A DNA stretch of 64,000 nt, taken from the NCBI RefSeq assembly GCF_932276165.1, contig NC_063983.1:6889501-6953500 (forward strand), written 5' to 3'. Shown here piece by piece: positions 26,211-38,058 of the stretch. Below the pieces are notes generated by a model that made no database searches, was not told the origin of the DNA, and saw nothing but the letters and a program-made list of their open reading frames with translations. This stretch comes from Plutella xylostella. Its lineage: Eukaryota; Arthropoda; Insecta; Lepidoptera; Plutellidae. The position numbers and the translations under genes were made by a program. The first letter of the stretch is position 1. The number at the start of each line of letters is the position of its first letter.

Positions 26211-26700
26211 TGTTTAGCGTAAACAAATACGACTCCAATTGATCTTGTTATCTTTATAGCCTTGGCTAACTAGGCCTTCTCGCCTTGTCCTTTTTCTGGT
26301 ATCGCAAAACAGTTTAATTACAAGAAATACACACAATTCACAAACTTTAGCCAACAACAACAACAAACAAGTCAACAACACCAAATTCTAAATTCAAATC
26401 AAAACTGACAAAAGTTCAAAGGAACACAGAACAGAACACAATATTTGATTTGACAATGACAGCGCGTACTGCACGGAAGTTGGAACATGCTATCGTCGTG
26501 CTATCGTGACACGACACACCGTTATTATTTTGAGTATCTTGGCGTCTAAAAAGAAAAAAAAATATTTTTAACGCTGTTGGTTATCTCTAAATAAACCAAG
26601 ATTAAAATGTTAGCCAGTTTTACTTTTGAAAGGTTAAATAAAATTGATTTCATTGATTTACCATATTCAGAATGGATGGTCTATGTCAAATAGTAGAAGC

Positions 26701-26790
26701 CCTACTCTACTATAGCTCGACAACTTCGTGCGCGATCCTCCTTGCGGGGTGACAGACGCGGAGGGGACGAGGTACCCAAGACGACAGCGG
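26701..26790 (+). repeat. GC-rich dispersed repeat shared with 38880-38957
   Basis: Both copies share GACAACTTCGTGCGCGA, CCTCCTTGCGGGGTGA and a GCGGGG-rich block, in opposite orientations. The 29687-29820 element has similar GC-rich content. Confidence 0.55.
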
Positions 26791-27387
26791 GTAGCGGGTG
26801 AGGTAGCGGGGAAGGGCAACGCGTGCTATGTACGTCATTATTACGGCAGTCTCGGCCACGGGGGGGACTCTGGCTGTATAAATCCTTTATCTTAGTCAAT
26901 TTAAAAAAAAAAAAACCTTAGCATGCTGATTGGCTAGACGAAAACGGCTCCGCTCCCATTGGCTACTTGTAATTCGAGTGGAAATGATAGAACCAAAAAC
27001 AAATATTTTTTTTTTAATATAAAATATTTTTTCTGTTTTATCAATTTTTCAAGCTAAAAGACCTTTTGATTTTCAACTGTTGAAAATGTCCTAACTTTTC
27101 ATCCTATTTAAACTTAAAACGGTGTATTTTGATATCAGTTGAAAGAACAGTATCGATCCCATAAAATATAATGTATTAAAAAAATACATGATTAAATAAT
27201 AAGTTAGGTAAGTTATAATATTACAATATAATTGTTAAGGTATTTTTGTAAGTGAAAATAATTTATTCAATCTTGTAAGTTATTTATACGACTGCATCGA
27301 GAACATACTTTCTTTAATTTGTTCTGTGTACAAAATCAAATTTTCGCCGTTATTTTTCTATCTGACTGACGCTTGAATTTTCCTGGC

Positions 27388-27401
27388 TTTCCCGCCATTT
27401 T
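27388..27401 (+). promoter_or_regulatory. E2F-type site next to GCCATTTT
   Basis: TTTCCCGCCATTTT combines an E2F-like consensus (TTTCCCGCC) with a YY1/Pho-like core. It lies 300 bases upstream of the inferred THAP first-exon donor. This is consensus matching only. Confidence 0.35.
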
Positions 27402-27781
27402 GTTTTGTCTCACTATTTCTATAGCGGGGACTTTACGAAAAAATTACAATTTGCTTACAATATTCACTTATTGATGCAAATTTTAATTCTTTTTATCATT
27501 GAAAGGACACTGTTCTTTTGCTACTAATCTATTTGTTTTGCTTGTTGTTTTTTGTGACTGATTACAGAACTTCGTCCAAAGTCAGCGTGTTAAGGTTTTC
27601 CCTCCGTTTGTGACCTGCGTCTTCCCTCAGCCATCATCAGCCTTGTGACCAGTCTTACACCTCCAATAATTTCCACTTTTCCGTAAGTTATCACCAAGTA
27701 GACAATACCCTTTTCATAAGTTTAAGTAACCTTTGTATGTATTCTTGATTCTTATCTTTGATTGTCTTTCAGCTGTCTGAC

Positions 27782-28681
27782 ATGATTCGGATTCGCAAGT
27801 GCGTCGTAGATGGCTGCAAATCTGATGTGGGATCTAAAACCTCCCGGTGGCCGCATGACCCTCGAGTTTCAGATGTTTGGTTGGACACTCTCAAACCATA
27901 TTGTTCCGGGTTGATGGGCCTACCTAGATATCGTCTCAGGGAAAAAGTTGTAAGTTTGCATTCTTATCAGTACCTAATATAACACATGAGGCTTATTATC
28001 TACTTATCTTATACAATATATAATGTATATTCATACTTACACAATATGCTGACGACTGTAGCCCCCAAAGTAGTCAGAGGTGACTCGAAAGCGAGCCACC
28101 CGCTTTTCGCTGAATATTTGTACTATATAGCCATCTTTGAATGACTACAATGTACTTAGGGTACACAATCTAGACATATTGTACAGGATTCCTCGCAATG
28201 TTTTCCTTCGCCATGAGATTATACATTATATTGAAATTCAAAGAACTCATTGGTACTTACCTACCTATACCTATTGGATTTGAACCCACATCTCTGGTGT
28301 GAGAAGTGGGCGCTTACCGGATTGAGCTACCATCACTCCTTATCTTTTAGGTATATCAGTAAGATACATTTCATGTGGTTTTGGTGTTAGTGTCACATGT
28401 CCCCGGGGTGAAAGGATTAGCCAGTCAGACAATATGTTGACACTGACTGCCCAGGGTGTTCTAGATGGCATGGATACATTTATTTAACATTCAGTTGGTA
28501 CATCACCCTTGGATACACACAATTTTTATGTGTAATACTTATGTCTAACATGTTTGAAAATTTCAGGTGTGTTTGAAGCATTTTGAACCCAAAAGTTTCA
28601 CAAGAGGAAGGAGGCACTACATGGCTGTACCATCTTTATTTACAGCTGAGGAAATTTCATCTGGCAAGCCAAAATATGAAA
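27782..28681 (+). CDS. THAP domain exons
   Basis: The first coding exon starts nine bases after its acceptor, so the ATG at 27782 is well supported. Upstream sequence in the same frame is intronic. The C2CH zinc ligands are split across the intron: CVVDGC in the first exon, CLKH in the second. Exon 28567-28681 ends with the AVPSLF signature, which closes the THAP fold in the family. Confidence 0.88.
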
Positions 28682-31600
28682 GTAAGTAGTAGTAACCTAC
28701 TTACTAATATAGAGTCAATTAGAGTGAAATTGTTTAGTTAAAATAATAAAATGACTCACAGCATTTAAAAAAAACTCAAGTTTTGGTTAATGTAATAGTT
28801 CCCCATATGCCACTCACTTCCAAGGAGCTCCTCATTCATCACTTCCTATGATTCTTGCTTCATTATCATACCCTACTTGTAAAAAATTCAGGCTTGAGGG
28901 TGTCACATGCTACATTTACCAGTATTTCTTAATAGAGCATACCACCAATGCAGTTGCAGATTTTATAAACTATGTTGAATCTTGTTTCCTATTGAATGAT
29001 TATTATATATCATTGTTTTACATTTTATTTTATAGATTTCCACTCTATGCATGCTAAATGGGATCACGATTATGCAAAGAAAATACCTCTCAATGCACCT
29101 CTGGAAACTACCAAAAGGCATCTGTCAGGATCAGAACGTATGTACTCGTAACATACTATTTATTACTTACATTATACCTAATTATTATCTAAGATATACC
29201 CTATCTTAATTTGAATTTTTGTTAAGTAATTGTTTATATTACAGTGGAAGACATTATAAAAGTGTTAAATACAGTGAACCTTGAGCATTCATATGCACTG
29301 CCACCCAGTAAAAAAAAGAAGTTTAATACTGGTACTTCACTTTAATTATAATTACCTAGTAGTTGTTATTTTATTGTGTGTATGTATAAATTTCTAGTAT
29401 AATCCATTTGTGCTTACTTGGCACTAAAGGTAAACAATCTTTGTGTGTCTTTTTATTAGAATTTATTTAAAAATTAGGTTTTAAAATAAAACATAACAAA
29501 CAATGGAATACTTACTAGCAAAAATGATTAATTTCGTATTTAACCATTTAATTTAGCTGTAGATTACTTGTTTAATAATATTTTGATTAAAAGACACAAT
29601 CCAAGTATGGTGCAATCCGTGCAATCGAATGTATTATTGTATGATAGTTATTGTAGTAAGCAGTGCAATACAGTAGTGTAGTATTATAGTATGACCATTA
29701 CCGCCCTAAGGCATGCGCGCGGCGAGACGGTGGGAGAAATCGGCTACTTCGCTCTGGCACGCTCGTGGCGGCCCCGCCCCGCACGTCCCTCTCAGTGCAC
29801 AGCGGTAATGGTCACACTATAGTAGTAGCAAGTATAATATAAAGTATGCACCGAAAGAAAACTAAAGTACCTTAGAAACCTGTTTTTTAATCTCGGATAC
29901 TAAGTTAAGGTGACATATCGTTCGTTCGGTGACATATCGGCGGGACAATCGGGTGTTGATGAACCGTTCAGAATTTGAATCATTGATGAACCGTCAATTC
30001 AGTATCTGAGATTTAAAAAAAAAAATTAGTTGTAGCAATAGTTTTTAGCAAAAGACTAATGTTAGATAGAACAAACCTATTGTTTTGATTACATTTTAGA
30101 ACAAACCTATTATTATAATCTTAATTAAAAAAAACTATTTCTAATTTTAGATGGTAACGACACTAATGTTTCGTGTGGTTCTAACTCGCAGAGAGAGTTA
30201 GATAATGTTAACATATCCGCAGCAACAGACAGTAAGTAGTTCACATTTTTTTTTTTAGGTATTGCCAATTTCATCTTTGAAAACTATTGATTCAACTGCA
30301 ACCATTCTAGGTTTTGCCCAAGAGCTTTGTTTCGAAAATCCTACATTAAAATTTGGAACTCTACATTCTACTTCTGTCGAATTGACCAATTTATTTCTTC
30401 CCAAAAAGAGATTTAACTCTATTAGTTCTGAAAATCACTGTTTTCAGTTTCAGGGACCATTCCTGATGACATCACGACCGCAGAATGTACAGTTCGTATT
30501 CCGGAAGTCATATCTCCTAGCTGTTCAAGAAGGTCCAATCTGACATTAGGTAAGCGTACGACGTAGAGTGAAAGTTTTTATGCACTTTTTATCCCAGAAG
30601 CGAAGCTCGCGGAGAAGTTAGTGTATTATACAGGGTGTCCAGTAGGAAAGTTCACTTTTCAATTAAAGAAAAATAATACTAAATTAATGAATACCAAAAT
30701 TTATTTTATATGTAAATATTAAGAAACTCGGCGGGTTTTAATTTATTAATATCATTCCGTCTAATTGTTTACCATCCCTTCGTACACACTCTTCAAATCA
30801 AACACGTAAACTCGCAGAAAAATTCTTACAAAGTTGCGGGGAGGTATTGTTTATTTCTTGCCGTATATTTTCTTTCAGCGTCGCTAGTGTTCGGAGTTTG
30901 TTTGAATAAACTTTTGAATTGACATAGCCTTACAGAAAATAATAGCATGTGGTAGGGTCGGGTGACCTGGGCGACCATAGCAGGTGTCTCCTAAAGTCGA
31001 TATCAATTTTTGTGGAAAAAGTGGCCTAACCGTTTTTATTGATTCCCTGGAGATATGAAAAGTGGTCACATCCTGTTAGAACCATGTATTTCTGTTATAA
31101 GGCGGTCAGTTCTTACAATAGAAGCCATAAAAAATCAATAACATTCTTATATCGCTCCAAATTGACCGTCTAAGCATGGCCATTCTCACTATAAAAAAAA
31201 ACGGCCAAATCATTTACTCAGTGCACATTTTCCTGGGTACAGCATGCTCGGCACAGTGGGTGTGCGGCCCGGAATGGGTTGATTAATGGTAGAACCAGCT
31301 TCACTGACCTTTTTAACCACTTTTTCAAAAGGTTTACACTTTGGGTATCCCTTGTTAGGCGAATACTGTATTGAGAACAAAATTTCCGAAGCGCAGCAGC
31401 GCTCGAATCACCACTTCTAAAGCAAGCTTCAACAGCAAAAGCATGTTGTGCTCCGGTCCAAAGCTCCATTGGTCCGTCAAACCCGCACTCCTGACGCGAG
31501 GATTGAGACCTCTCCCAACTTCCTCAGGCTAATCGTTACTGCGTAGTTCAAATATGAAAAGTGAACTTTACTACTGGACACACTGTATTTATTTATTAGA

Positions 31601-34600
31601 AAAAACACTCCCCAATTTAATCAAAAATACTCTTTCAATTTAAGGTCCAGGTAGGGTATCGTTTTTAGCTATAAAACCGCCTATTATTGTCTAGATCTCA
31701 GTTCGAATAATACTATCTAAAAAAGGTTTTTATTATTTATTATTTTAAGTAAAATACTAAAATATTTTATTTTCTACTTTTCAGAAACCAAGACGGCAAG
31801 GAAAAGACTTATAAAAAGTGTACAACAATTAACCCCCAGATGCAAGAAAATGTACCAAAAATGCTCGACTATACTGAAATCCCGTCGTCGTATAGTTCAG
31901 TCATACCAGGAGCGAATAGAAAAAGCTGAAAAACTCAATCAGAATAAATCTTTTTCTGAGCTTGTAGAGAAACTGACTCCTCAAGCCAAGACATTCCTTA
32001 AAATGCAGGTCACGCTCGCCAATAGACATATAAAAAGACGGAGGTTCACAACTGAACAGAAACTCTTGGCTCTATCACTCCAAAAGCAAAGTCCGAAAGG
32101 ATATAAATTGCTGCACAAGATATTTATCTTGCCTAGCAGGCGCACTCTAAGAAAATTTACCCATCATATTTCTCTTGCACCGGGAATAAATGAAAATATA
32201 TTTACACAACTAAAGGAGTCAGTTCGGAATTGGGATGACAAAAAAAAGTGCTGTTCCATTGTGTTTGATGAAGTGGCGTTGACACCTCATTTGACATTCT
32301 TAGAATCTGAAGATCGCATTGACGGTTTTGTGAATTTTGGCGCCGAAGTGGAAAGGAAACTATGCGATCATGCCCTTGTTTTTATGGTTCGAGGTATATG
32401 CACTTCATGGAGACAGCCCATAGCTTATTATTTATGTGAAGGAACAACTCCAACTATTAAGTTGAAAAACATTTTAAAGGTACCTACTTACTTATTTATT
32501 TTGAAGTTTAATCTTTAGTATTTTTAATTAAATTTTCAAAATGACATCAAGGTTAAATTAACATTTAAGGTAGTATCCCTCCAACCCGTTCAATCTTTCC
32601 GCCCTGTTAAAATTTTGTATTGTAACAATCAGGGATATGAAGTTACAACTTTAAATTGTAATATTGAAAAAACATTACTGCCATTTAATGCCATTTATAA
32701 ATAAATATGTTTCCAATATTGCAGGAAGTAGTGACTGCTGTCTCTCAAACGGGACTTCTTCCAAAAGCGCTAGTATGCGACCAAGGGTCGACGTTTCAAT
32801 CCTGCATGAACAGTATGCGAGCAGATACTCGCAGATGTCAATTACTCCGTAATGATCTTCCAAGTAAGTACCTGGAATTCCTAACTTTCCAAAATATGAC
32901 TATACACAGGTGTCTCACGGCCTCGATGCCACATGAAGGGATATATATATACAATATCTAGCTAGAATATAGATGTAGGGTACTAACTCGCGATAACCTC
33001 GCTTATTCCATAATTGTTACTATTGAGAGTGAGCGACAACTCTGTTTTAAAGTTGAATTTTGAAACTTTGCTGTAGTAGTTAGTGACCCTGATTGCTATC
33101 CCGAAGGTCCTGAGTTCGATTACAGACCGGGCCTGTAATTTGTTTTAATTACCCGACTGCCGAAGAAGGAGGGTAATGATTTTCAATTGTATGTATGTAT
33201 GTATGTTTGTCTGTTTCTTTGTTCCCTCCTGTAGCCTAAACGGCTTGATAGATTGATGTATGAGGTATCGTTAGAAGCGTATTAATTGCGCGATGGTTAT
33301 AGGCTATGTGACGTTACATTTAAATGTAGATAGCGCCCTCTAGAGGACATAAAGTGATGATTGAGAAAATAATATTTATCCAACTATGCCGTGTGTGGTT
33401 AATGTTAATGGAAAGTATCGCAGGCGGGGACCAACTTGACCGCCACAGTAAGTAACATTCAGCTAAATGGTGAACCCTCTGCTGGTCCCCGCCTGGTGAT
33501 ACTTTCCATTAACATTGGGGCTTGTTTTCATATTTTTAGCGTGCAGTCGGGTTTTTTGTTTGTTTATAATTATGTCAGATACTCTGGTCTTGGGAGTTAA
33601 TATGTACCCATGTATCTGTTTAGATATATCAGCTGTTCGATACCTATATTACAGTCTCTCCCTAGTTTGGATGAATGGCTGTGTGTAAGATGTTCCTACA
33701 CTTTAATTATAAAAAATCCTATGTCTTTTTCAGATAACAAAGTGGAGATTGATGGTCATGCGCTGAACATAATTTTCGACCCTCCGCACCTCATTAAAGG
33801 GATACGGAATAACTTTTTAAACAAAGATATGATGTTTAAAGGAAATATAGCTAGATGGAGTGACATTGTCGAAGTGTACAAAAATGACTGCCACGTAGGA
33901 GAAATTAGAATGCTTCATAAATTAACAGATGAACATGTCATCCCAGATAAAATAAGGAAAATGAAAGTTAAAAACTGTACACAAGTCATCAGCGAGCGAA
34001 CCGCTGCAATGCTCTTGTTTACATCCAATTATGGTTTGTATATTTTCGTTTATTAAACTACTAAAGACTTGTTCACAATAGTTTCATCACGTCGATGAAA
34101 ATGTTGAAATATCTGCAATAAAAAGTATTGTTCTCTACTATAGGCTATTTTTCAAATATTATTCTAGTGCTAAATGGTTATTATTAGTGTAAGATAATAG
34201 GCAGATCGTTAAACCTAGTCAGCGAACGCCTTTGGGCAGCTTGAAAACATCTGACAGTCAGGTTGCCATTGCCACTTACCCGGCAACTCTCTCAGCTCAA
34301 TCACCAACCCGTACTAGGCCAGCGTGGTGCATTAGGCCTAACTAAACCCTTCCTTCATTGGAAGGAGACCCGTGCCGGAGATGACGACCTGATGCGCATT
34401 GGTTTTCTAACTCTTGACCGCTGTGCCAAGGGTTCTGAGTTCGACCGGCAGGGGTACATATTTGTTTAAAAAAATATTTTATAATTAATGTTAAGTATTT
34501 TCTCCAACGCGCCCGCCAAGCGTATGGACCACGAAAATTGGGTTATTTTCGGGGAGGCCCTAATTTCACTGTATGAAGATCAGGTATCATTATATGCACC

Positions 34601-36849
34601 TCGGTAGTGCTGTGATGGATGCTTTAGAGGGCATAATGTCATCATCATCGTCAGCTAATCCACTGCTGGACATAGACCTCTCCCAAGGAGCGCCACAACA
34701 CTCTGTCCCCGGCCTTCCTCATCCAGCCACTACCGGCTACCCGCTTAAGGTCGTCGGTCCAGCTGGCAGGAGGGCGTCCCACGCTGCATTTGCCTGTTCC
34801 TGGTCTCCACTCGAGAACTCGTATACCCTAACGGTTATCGGTTTTTCGGCAGATATGACCAGCCCACTGCCACTTCAGATTGCATATTTGACAGCTATAT
34901 CGGTAACCTTAGTCCTCAGAGAAACCCCAAGCATAGCTGTCTCCATAGCACTCTAAGCTACTTTAGGAGCGCTACTAATATGTTACGATTAATAGCATAC
35001 TAATTAAATTATATTTTTTCCCTCAGGCACGCATGCAGATGGTTCGTTGGTTAGTTCAACCATGAAGAATACTGCGGAAGCAGTCCTATTTTTTGATCGA
35101 GTATTTGACAGCGTGAACGGGTAAATACCTATATAAATATTAAAAATGCTATAGTAATAAGGGCCTGTTTCACAATGTCTGGATAATGGCTACCTATCGG
35201 TTAAAAGACATGCTGTCACTGTCTAAAAAATAATGATAGAGTGTGACAGCTTGTATTTTAACCGACAGGTAGCCATTATCAGACATTGTGAAACAGGTCC
35301 TACATGCTACATGTGCAAGAGAACCGGTAAATTATAATGTAGAATTGGGTACATTACATGACTGTTGTAGACATATTTATTTATATATACATACTTACCA
35401 GAAAATATAATTAATTATACATACCAGAAAATATAATCTTAAAGGATAACAAATATTAAAGCACTCTCCTTGTCTAATCTAATCTAACTTTAAAAACCTA
35501 TATCGCTAAAACTATTATAGATATTGAAAATACCTATAACATAACATTGCTTTTGTATTGCTTTAACTTCAAATATTATTTTGCGCGAATAAAAAATATA
35601 TGATCATACCAATTACAAGTTTCCTCATGGTGTTTTCCTCTTTGCCCACGTGGAAAAAATTTATAAGTAAGGTAGAGCGTCAAAATTTCATGAAACATGT
35701 ACATAAATTGGATATAGGTAGTTTTGATATTTATCTGAACAATACCTACACTTAAAATATTTTCGAGGCTAAATATGTAAGTAAAATTTGATAAATTACA
35801 GGTCCCGTGGTGGCTCGGCTCCCGGCAAGATGCGAGGACCGGTTAAAGAAATAAATGGAGAGTGCAAACATCTGGACTTTTGGAAGGAGAGTATTAGAGT
35901 TTTGCAGGATCTATACTATGTAGATACTAATGTTGGTGATCGAAAAAGGGTACCCAGTGTAAAAAACTGGATAACAACATTAGAAAGTTTTATAAATTTG
36001 TGGGTTGAGCTTAAAGATATGGGTGTAAGCTTTTTTTACACTCGTAATTTAAATCAGGACCCGTTAGAGAATTTTTTTGGCCGAATACGTGCACTTAATT
36101 ATAGGAATGTTAATCCTGACCCTTATTCGTTCATCTGCTCCTTTAAGTCTCTGTTAGTGACTGATGTCCTCGGCCCACATTCTCCGAACTCTAATTGCGA
36201 GGAGGATATGGGGGAGGCTATCTTTAATAAGGGATTAATGTTCGAAGTCCATGGTGCTCCAGCTAATTTGCCTGTTGCAGGCCCTTCCCGTGAGCCGCGA
36301 GCATCTCCGTCGCCGTCGCTGCTGCAGCAGGCGCGCGAGGAGACGCAGAACGTCCGCTCTTCTGCCTTCACTGCCGGATTTGTATCACGCCAACTTATTA
36401 AAAAGATACCTTGCACTGATTGTCGAAAAACAATGTTGACTACCGAAATTACTGATGTACATGACTGGGTTACACAAAGAGAGCGTAGGCTTTTAAAGGG
36501 AAGAAACTTAAAGTATCCAAATACTAAATTTATCATTTTGTTCCGGAAATTAGTAACTTGCATTAATCAATATTTAGAATATCATAGTCACCAAAAGAGT
36601 GTAGTAAAATATATTAAAGTAGAATTTCTAAAATCAGCAGATGTAAGCTGGTTGGGATGTAGTCAGCATTGTCGAGAACTACTAGATATGTTTGTCAGTC
36701 TGGTGTGCCGAGTTCAAATTCACAATTGGTGCAATTGTATCAATAAAATTATGAAAGGGTCATTTTTAGGCAAAATGTCATCATCATCTATGACCCCTAT
36801 GCAAGAAATTGCATTTAAAAAATATACTACGTTAAGAGTTAAAAAGTAG
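27782..36849 (+). CDS. THAP domain / P-element transposase-like protein, 11 coding exons
   Basis: Coding exons: 27782-27949, 28567-28681, 29036-29137, 29245-29331, 30151-30231, 30448-30549, 31785-32479, 32725-32863, 33734-34033, 35027-35120 and 35802-36849. All have AG/GT borders and consistent phases: 2931 bases, 976 residues. Residues 1-85 form a THAP zinc-binding DNA-binding domain (C7, C12, then VCLKHF with C and H, and AVPSLF). A linker with PPSKKKKF follows. The rest matches the P-element/THAP9 transposase fold: helix-turn-helix-like region, acidic positions in SIVFDEV and VCDQGS, FDPPHLIKGIRNNF, and near the end DPLENFFGRIR. No frameshift, stop or deletion is visible, yet at least seven repeats sit in its introns and no P-type terminal inverted repeats were found outside it. 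It may be a domesticated transposase (THAP9-like) or an old immobile copy; activity is unknown. Confidence 0.88.
28066..28338 (-). mobile_element. tRNA-derived SINE in the first THAP-gene intron
   Basis: It matches the SINE at 10679-11005 (AACTCATTGGTAC, TGAACCCACATCTCTGGTGTGA, GGGCGCTTACC), with its tRNA-like head at the right end. The edges are not sharply defined. Confidence 0.65.
29687..29820. mobile_element. Short inverted-repeat element with GC-rich centre
   Basis: Ends TATAGTATGACCATTACCGC and GCGGTAATGGTCACACTATA are nearly perfect inverted copies. The centre is GC-rich. It lies in a THAP-gene intron. Confidence 0.6.
29885..30022. mobile_element. Probable MITE (TTTAATCTCGGATACT ends)
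   Basis: The left end TTTAATCTCGGATACT and the right end AGTATCTGAGATTTAAA are inverted partners about 100 bases apart. No coding potential. Confidence 0.5.
30631..31585 (-). mobile_element. Deleted mariner-like element in a THAP-gene intron
   Basis: Inverted ends CAGGGTGTCCAGTAGGAAAG and the matching right end (CTACTGGACACACTG) are flanked by TA. On the minus strand the right part (31218-31469) encodes the N-terminal helix-turn-helix region of an insect mariner-type transposase (QHAFAVEACFRSGDSSAAAL), while 30884-31069 carries a piece of its C-terminal end. The catalytic middle is gone. Confidence 0.75.
33057..33690 (+). mobile_element. SINE split by a later insertion
   Basis: The left part (33057-33148) is a tRNA-like head (GTTAGTGACCCTGA, GAAGGTCCTGAGTTCGATTA). 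The right part (about 33570-33690) matches the 3' half of the SINE at 55552-55800 (TCTTGGGAGTT, ATCAGCTGTTCGATAC, GGCTGTGTGTAAGATGT). Between them lies 33151-33552. Confidence 0.65.
33151..33552. mobile_element. ACCCGACTGC-ended element inserted in a SINE
   Basis: It starts ACCCGACTGC and ends GCAGTCGGGT, and interrupts the SINE described above. A second hairpin lies inside: TTAATGGAAAGTATC near 33406 pairs with GATACTTTCCATTAA near 33498, flanked by GGCGGGGACC. No frames of note. Confidence 0.6.
34256..34475 (+). repeat. Composite SINE/LINE-tail debris
   Basis: It contains CCAACCCGTACTAGGCCAGC, CCTTCATTGGAAGGAGACCC and a decayed tRNA-like B-box. The same words occur at 55835-55950. Noncoding. 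Confidence 0.5.
34632..34960 (-). mobile_element. RTE-like LINE fragment
   Basis: On the minus strand, broken frames resemble the C-terminal region of RTE-type LINE proteins (MLGVSLRTKVTDIA). A (GAT)n-type repeat marks the 3' end at the left. Stops interrupt the frame, so it is dead. Confidence 0.6.
35161..35300. mobile_element. 140-bp foldback MITE
   Basis: GGGCCTGTTTCACAATGTCT at the left pairs with AGACATTGTGAAACAGGTCC at the right, and the next 30 bases (ATAATGGCTACCT, GGTTAAA) pair too. It lies in the last THAP-gene intron. Confidence 0.75.
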
Positions 36850-38058
36850 GTTGACTTTATAATCATTGTTAAATCGTATTTTTTGTTTCAGATCGCCTAT
36901 TAGTTAGTTGATATATTTTATAAGATTTTACATTGTTATTATTTTTAATTCACTTATTTAACATGAATTGTATTTTTTTATAATAAGTTAATGATTAATT
37001 AGCTGTTATTATGTTTATGCATTTGAAGTTGTAAATTAATTTTAAGTGACTTAGATTTTGTTAATGTCATAACTGTATTTTTGTTTACTTACTATTTTGA
37101 ATAACATATAATATATTTAAGTTGTTAATTCATTGTAAAAGGCACTTATTCAGTTTTTAAAGCTTTATTTTTGTACAAGCACAAATCATAAGTATTTATT
37201 AAATTTTGGTAAATATTGGCAATCGCTGAAGAATGTATTTTTATAATTAGGTGATGTATATTTTTGTTTGTGCATTTTAAGTGGTAAATTAATTTTAAGT
37301 TCTATTAATTTAGTTATTTTAAAACTGTTTTTGTTTACTTAAGTTGTTAATTCATAAGTGACCGATATTTAGTTAAATTTAAAGCTGTATTTTTGTACTT
37401 GCTCTTTTAATAAATACAATTTAGGTTAATTGCACTATGGATCCTTAATATACCTATGTAATCATTGTTTTATTAACTGTTTTAACCTTATTGTACAAAA
37501 TAATACCACAACGCTTATTTTATTATTGTATAGAATATTGATAAGTTAATTATGTACCCTCTTGTACAAAGAAAAGTTATATATTTTTGTTCCCTTTGTA
37601 ACACTTATTCATGTAGTGATAGTAACATTTGTTATATTATTTATAATAAATTGTTGTATAAGTTGTACCTACTTTCGTTTCATTTACAGCTTTGTTTTAT
37701 TACTGGGTATAATAAAAACTGAAACAGAGCCATCTAGCGGCCACCCTAAAAAAAAAAAACAAAGAGTATATAATGCAATCATTTCAATGTGAGGGCTTAA
37801 AACTGACATCTGTCATCCAGGGTGGGGTGTACAAGCTCACTAACGACCGGACTGTTCTATGGCAGATACCTATCTGTACTATAGTACATAGGCTGTCTAA
37901 TCTGTGGTCTCGGCCGAGCAGTCGAGGCGGCCACATGTGTTGTAAAATCTGTCATAATCTGAGTTCGACGCACATGAGACCACTGAGCCCGAGACCATTA
38001 GTCTTAAGATGAGTGTTGAGGCCGGAGCCTCCACAATCGTTGGAATATTTTTTTGCAG
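36850..38058 (+). other. THAP-gene 3' UTR and spacer
   Basis: AT-rich sequence after the stop, with a poly(A) signal AATAAA at 37409-37414 (UTR about 570 bases). From 37780 to 38058 the sequence is the 5' flank or intron of the transposase remnant at 38059 and contains an imperfect palindrome near 37897-38010 (GGTCTCGG / CCGAGACC). No coding frame. Confidence 0.55.

Larger units (their letters stand above)
26211..27772. other. Intergenic region between Mis12-like and THAP genes
   Basis: The two genes diverge from this 1.5-kb stretch, so it should hold both promoters. It also holds a repeat (26701-26790) also present near 38880-38957. A probable untranslated first exon of the THAP gene ends at 27682, where TTTTCC is followed by a GTAAGT donor. 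Confidence 0.55.

Noticed and set aside
32675..32863. Minus-strand frame over a THAP-gene exon
   Set aside because: Antisense shadow of exon 32725-32863.
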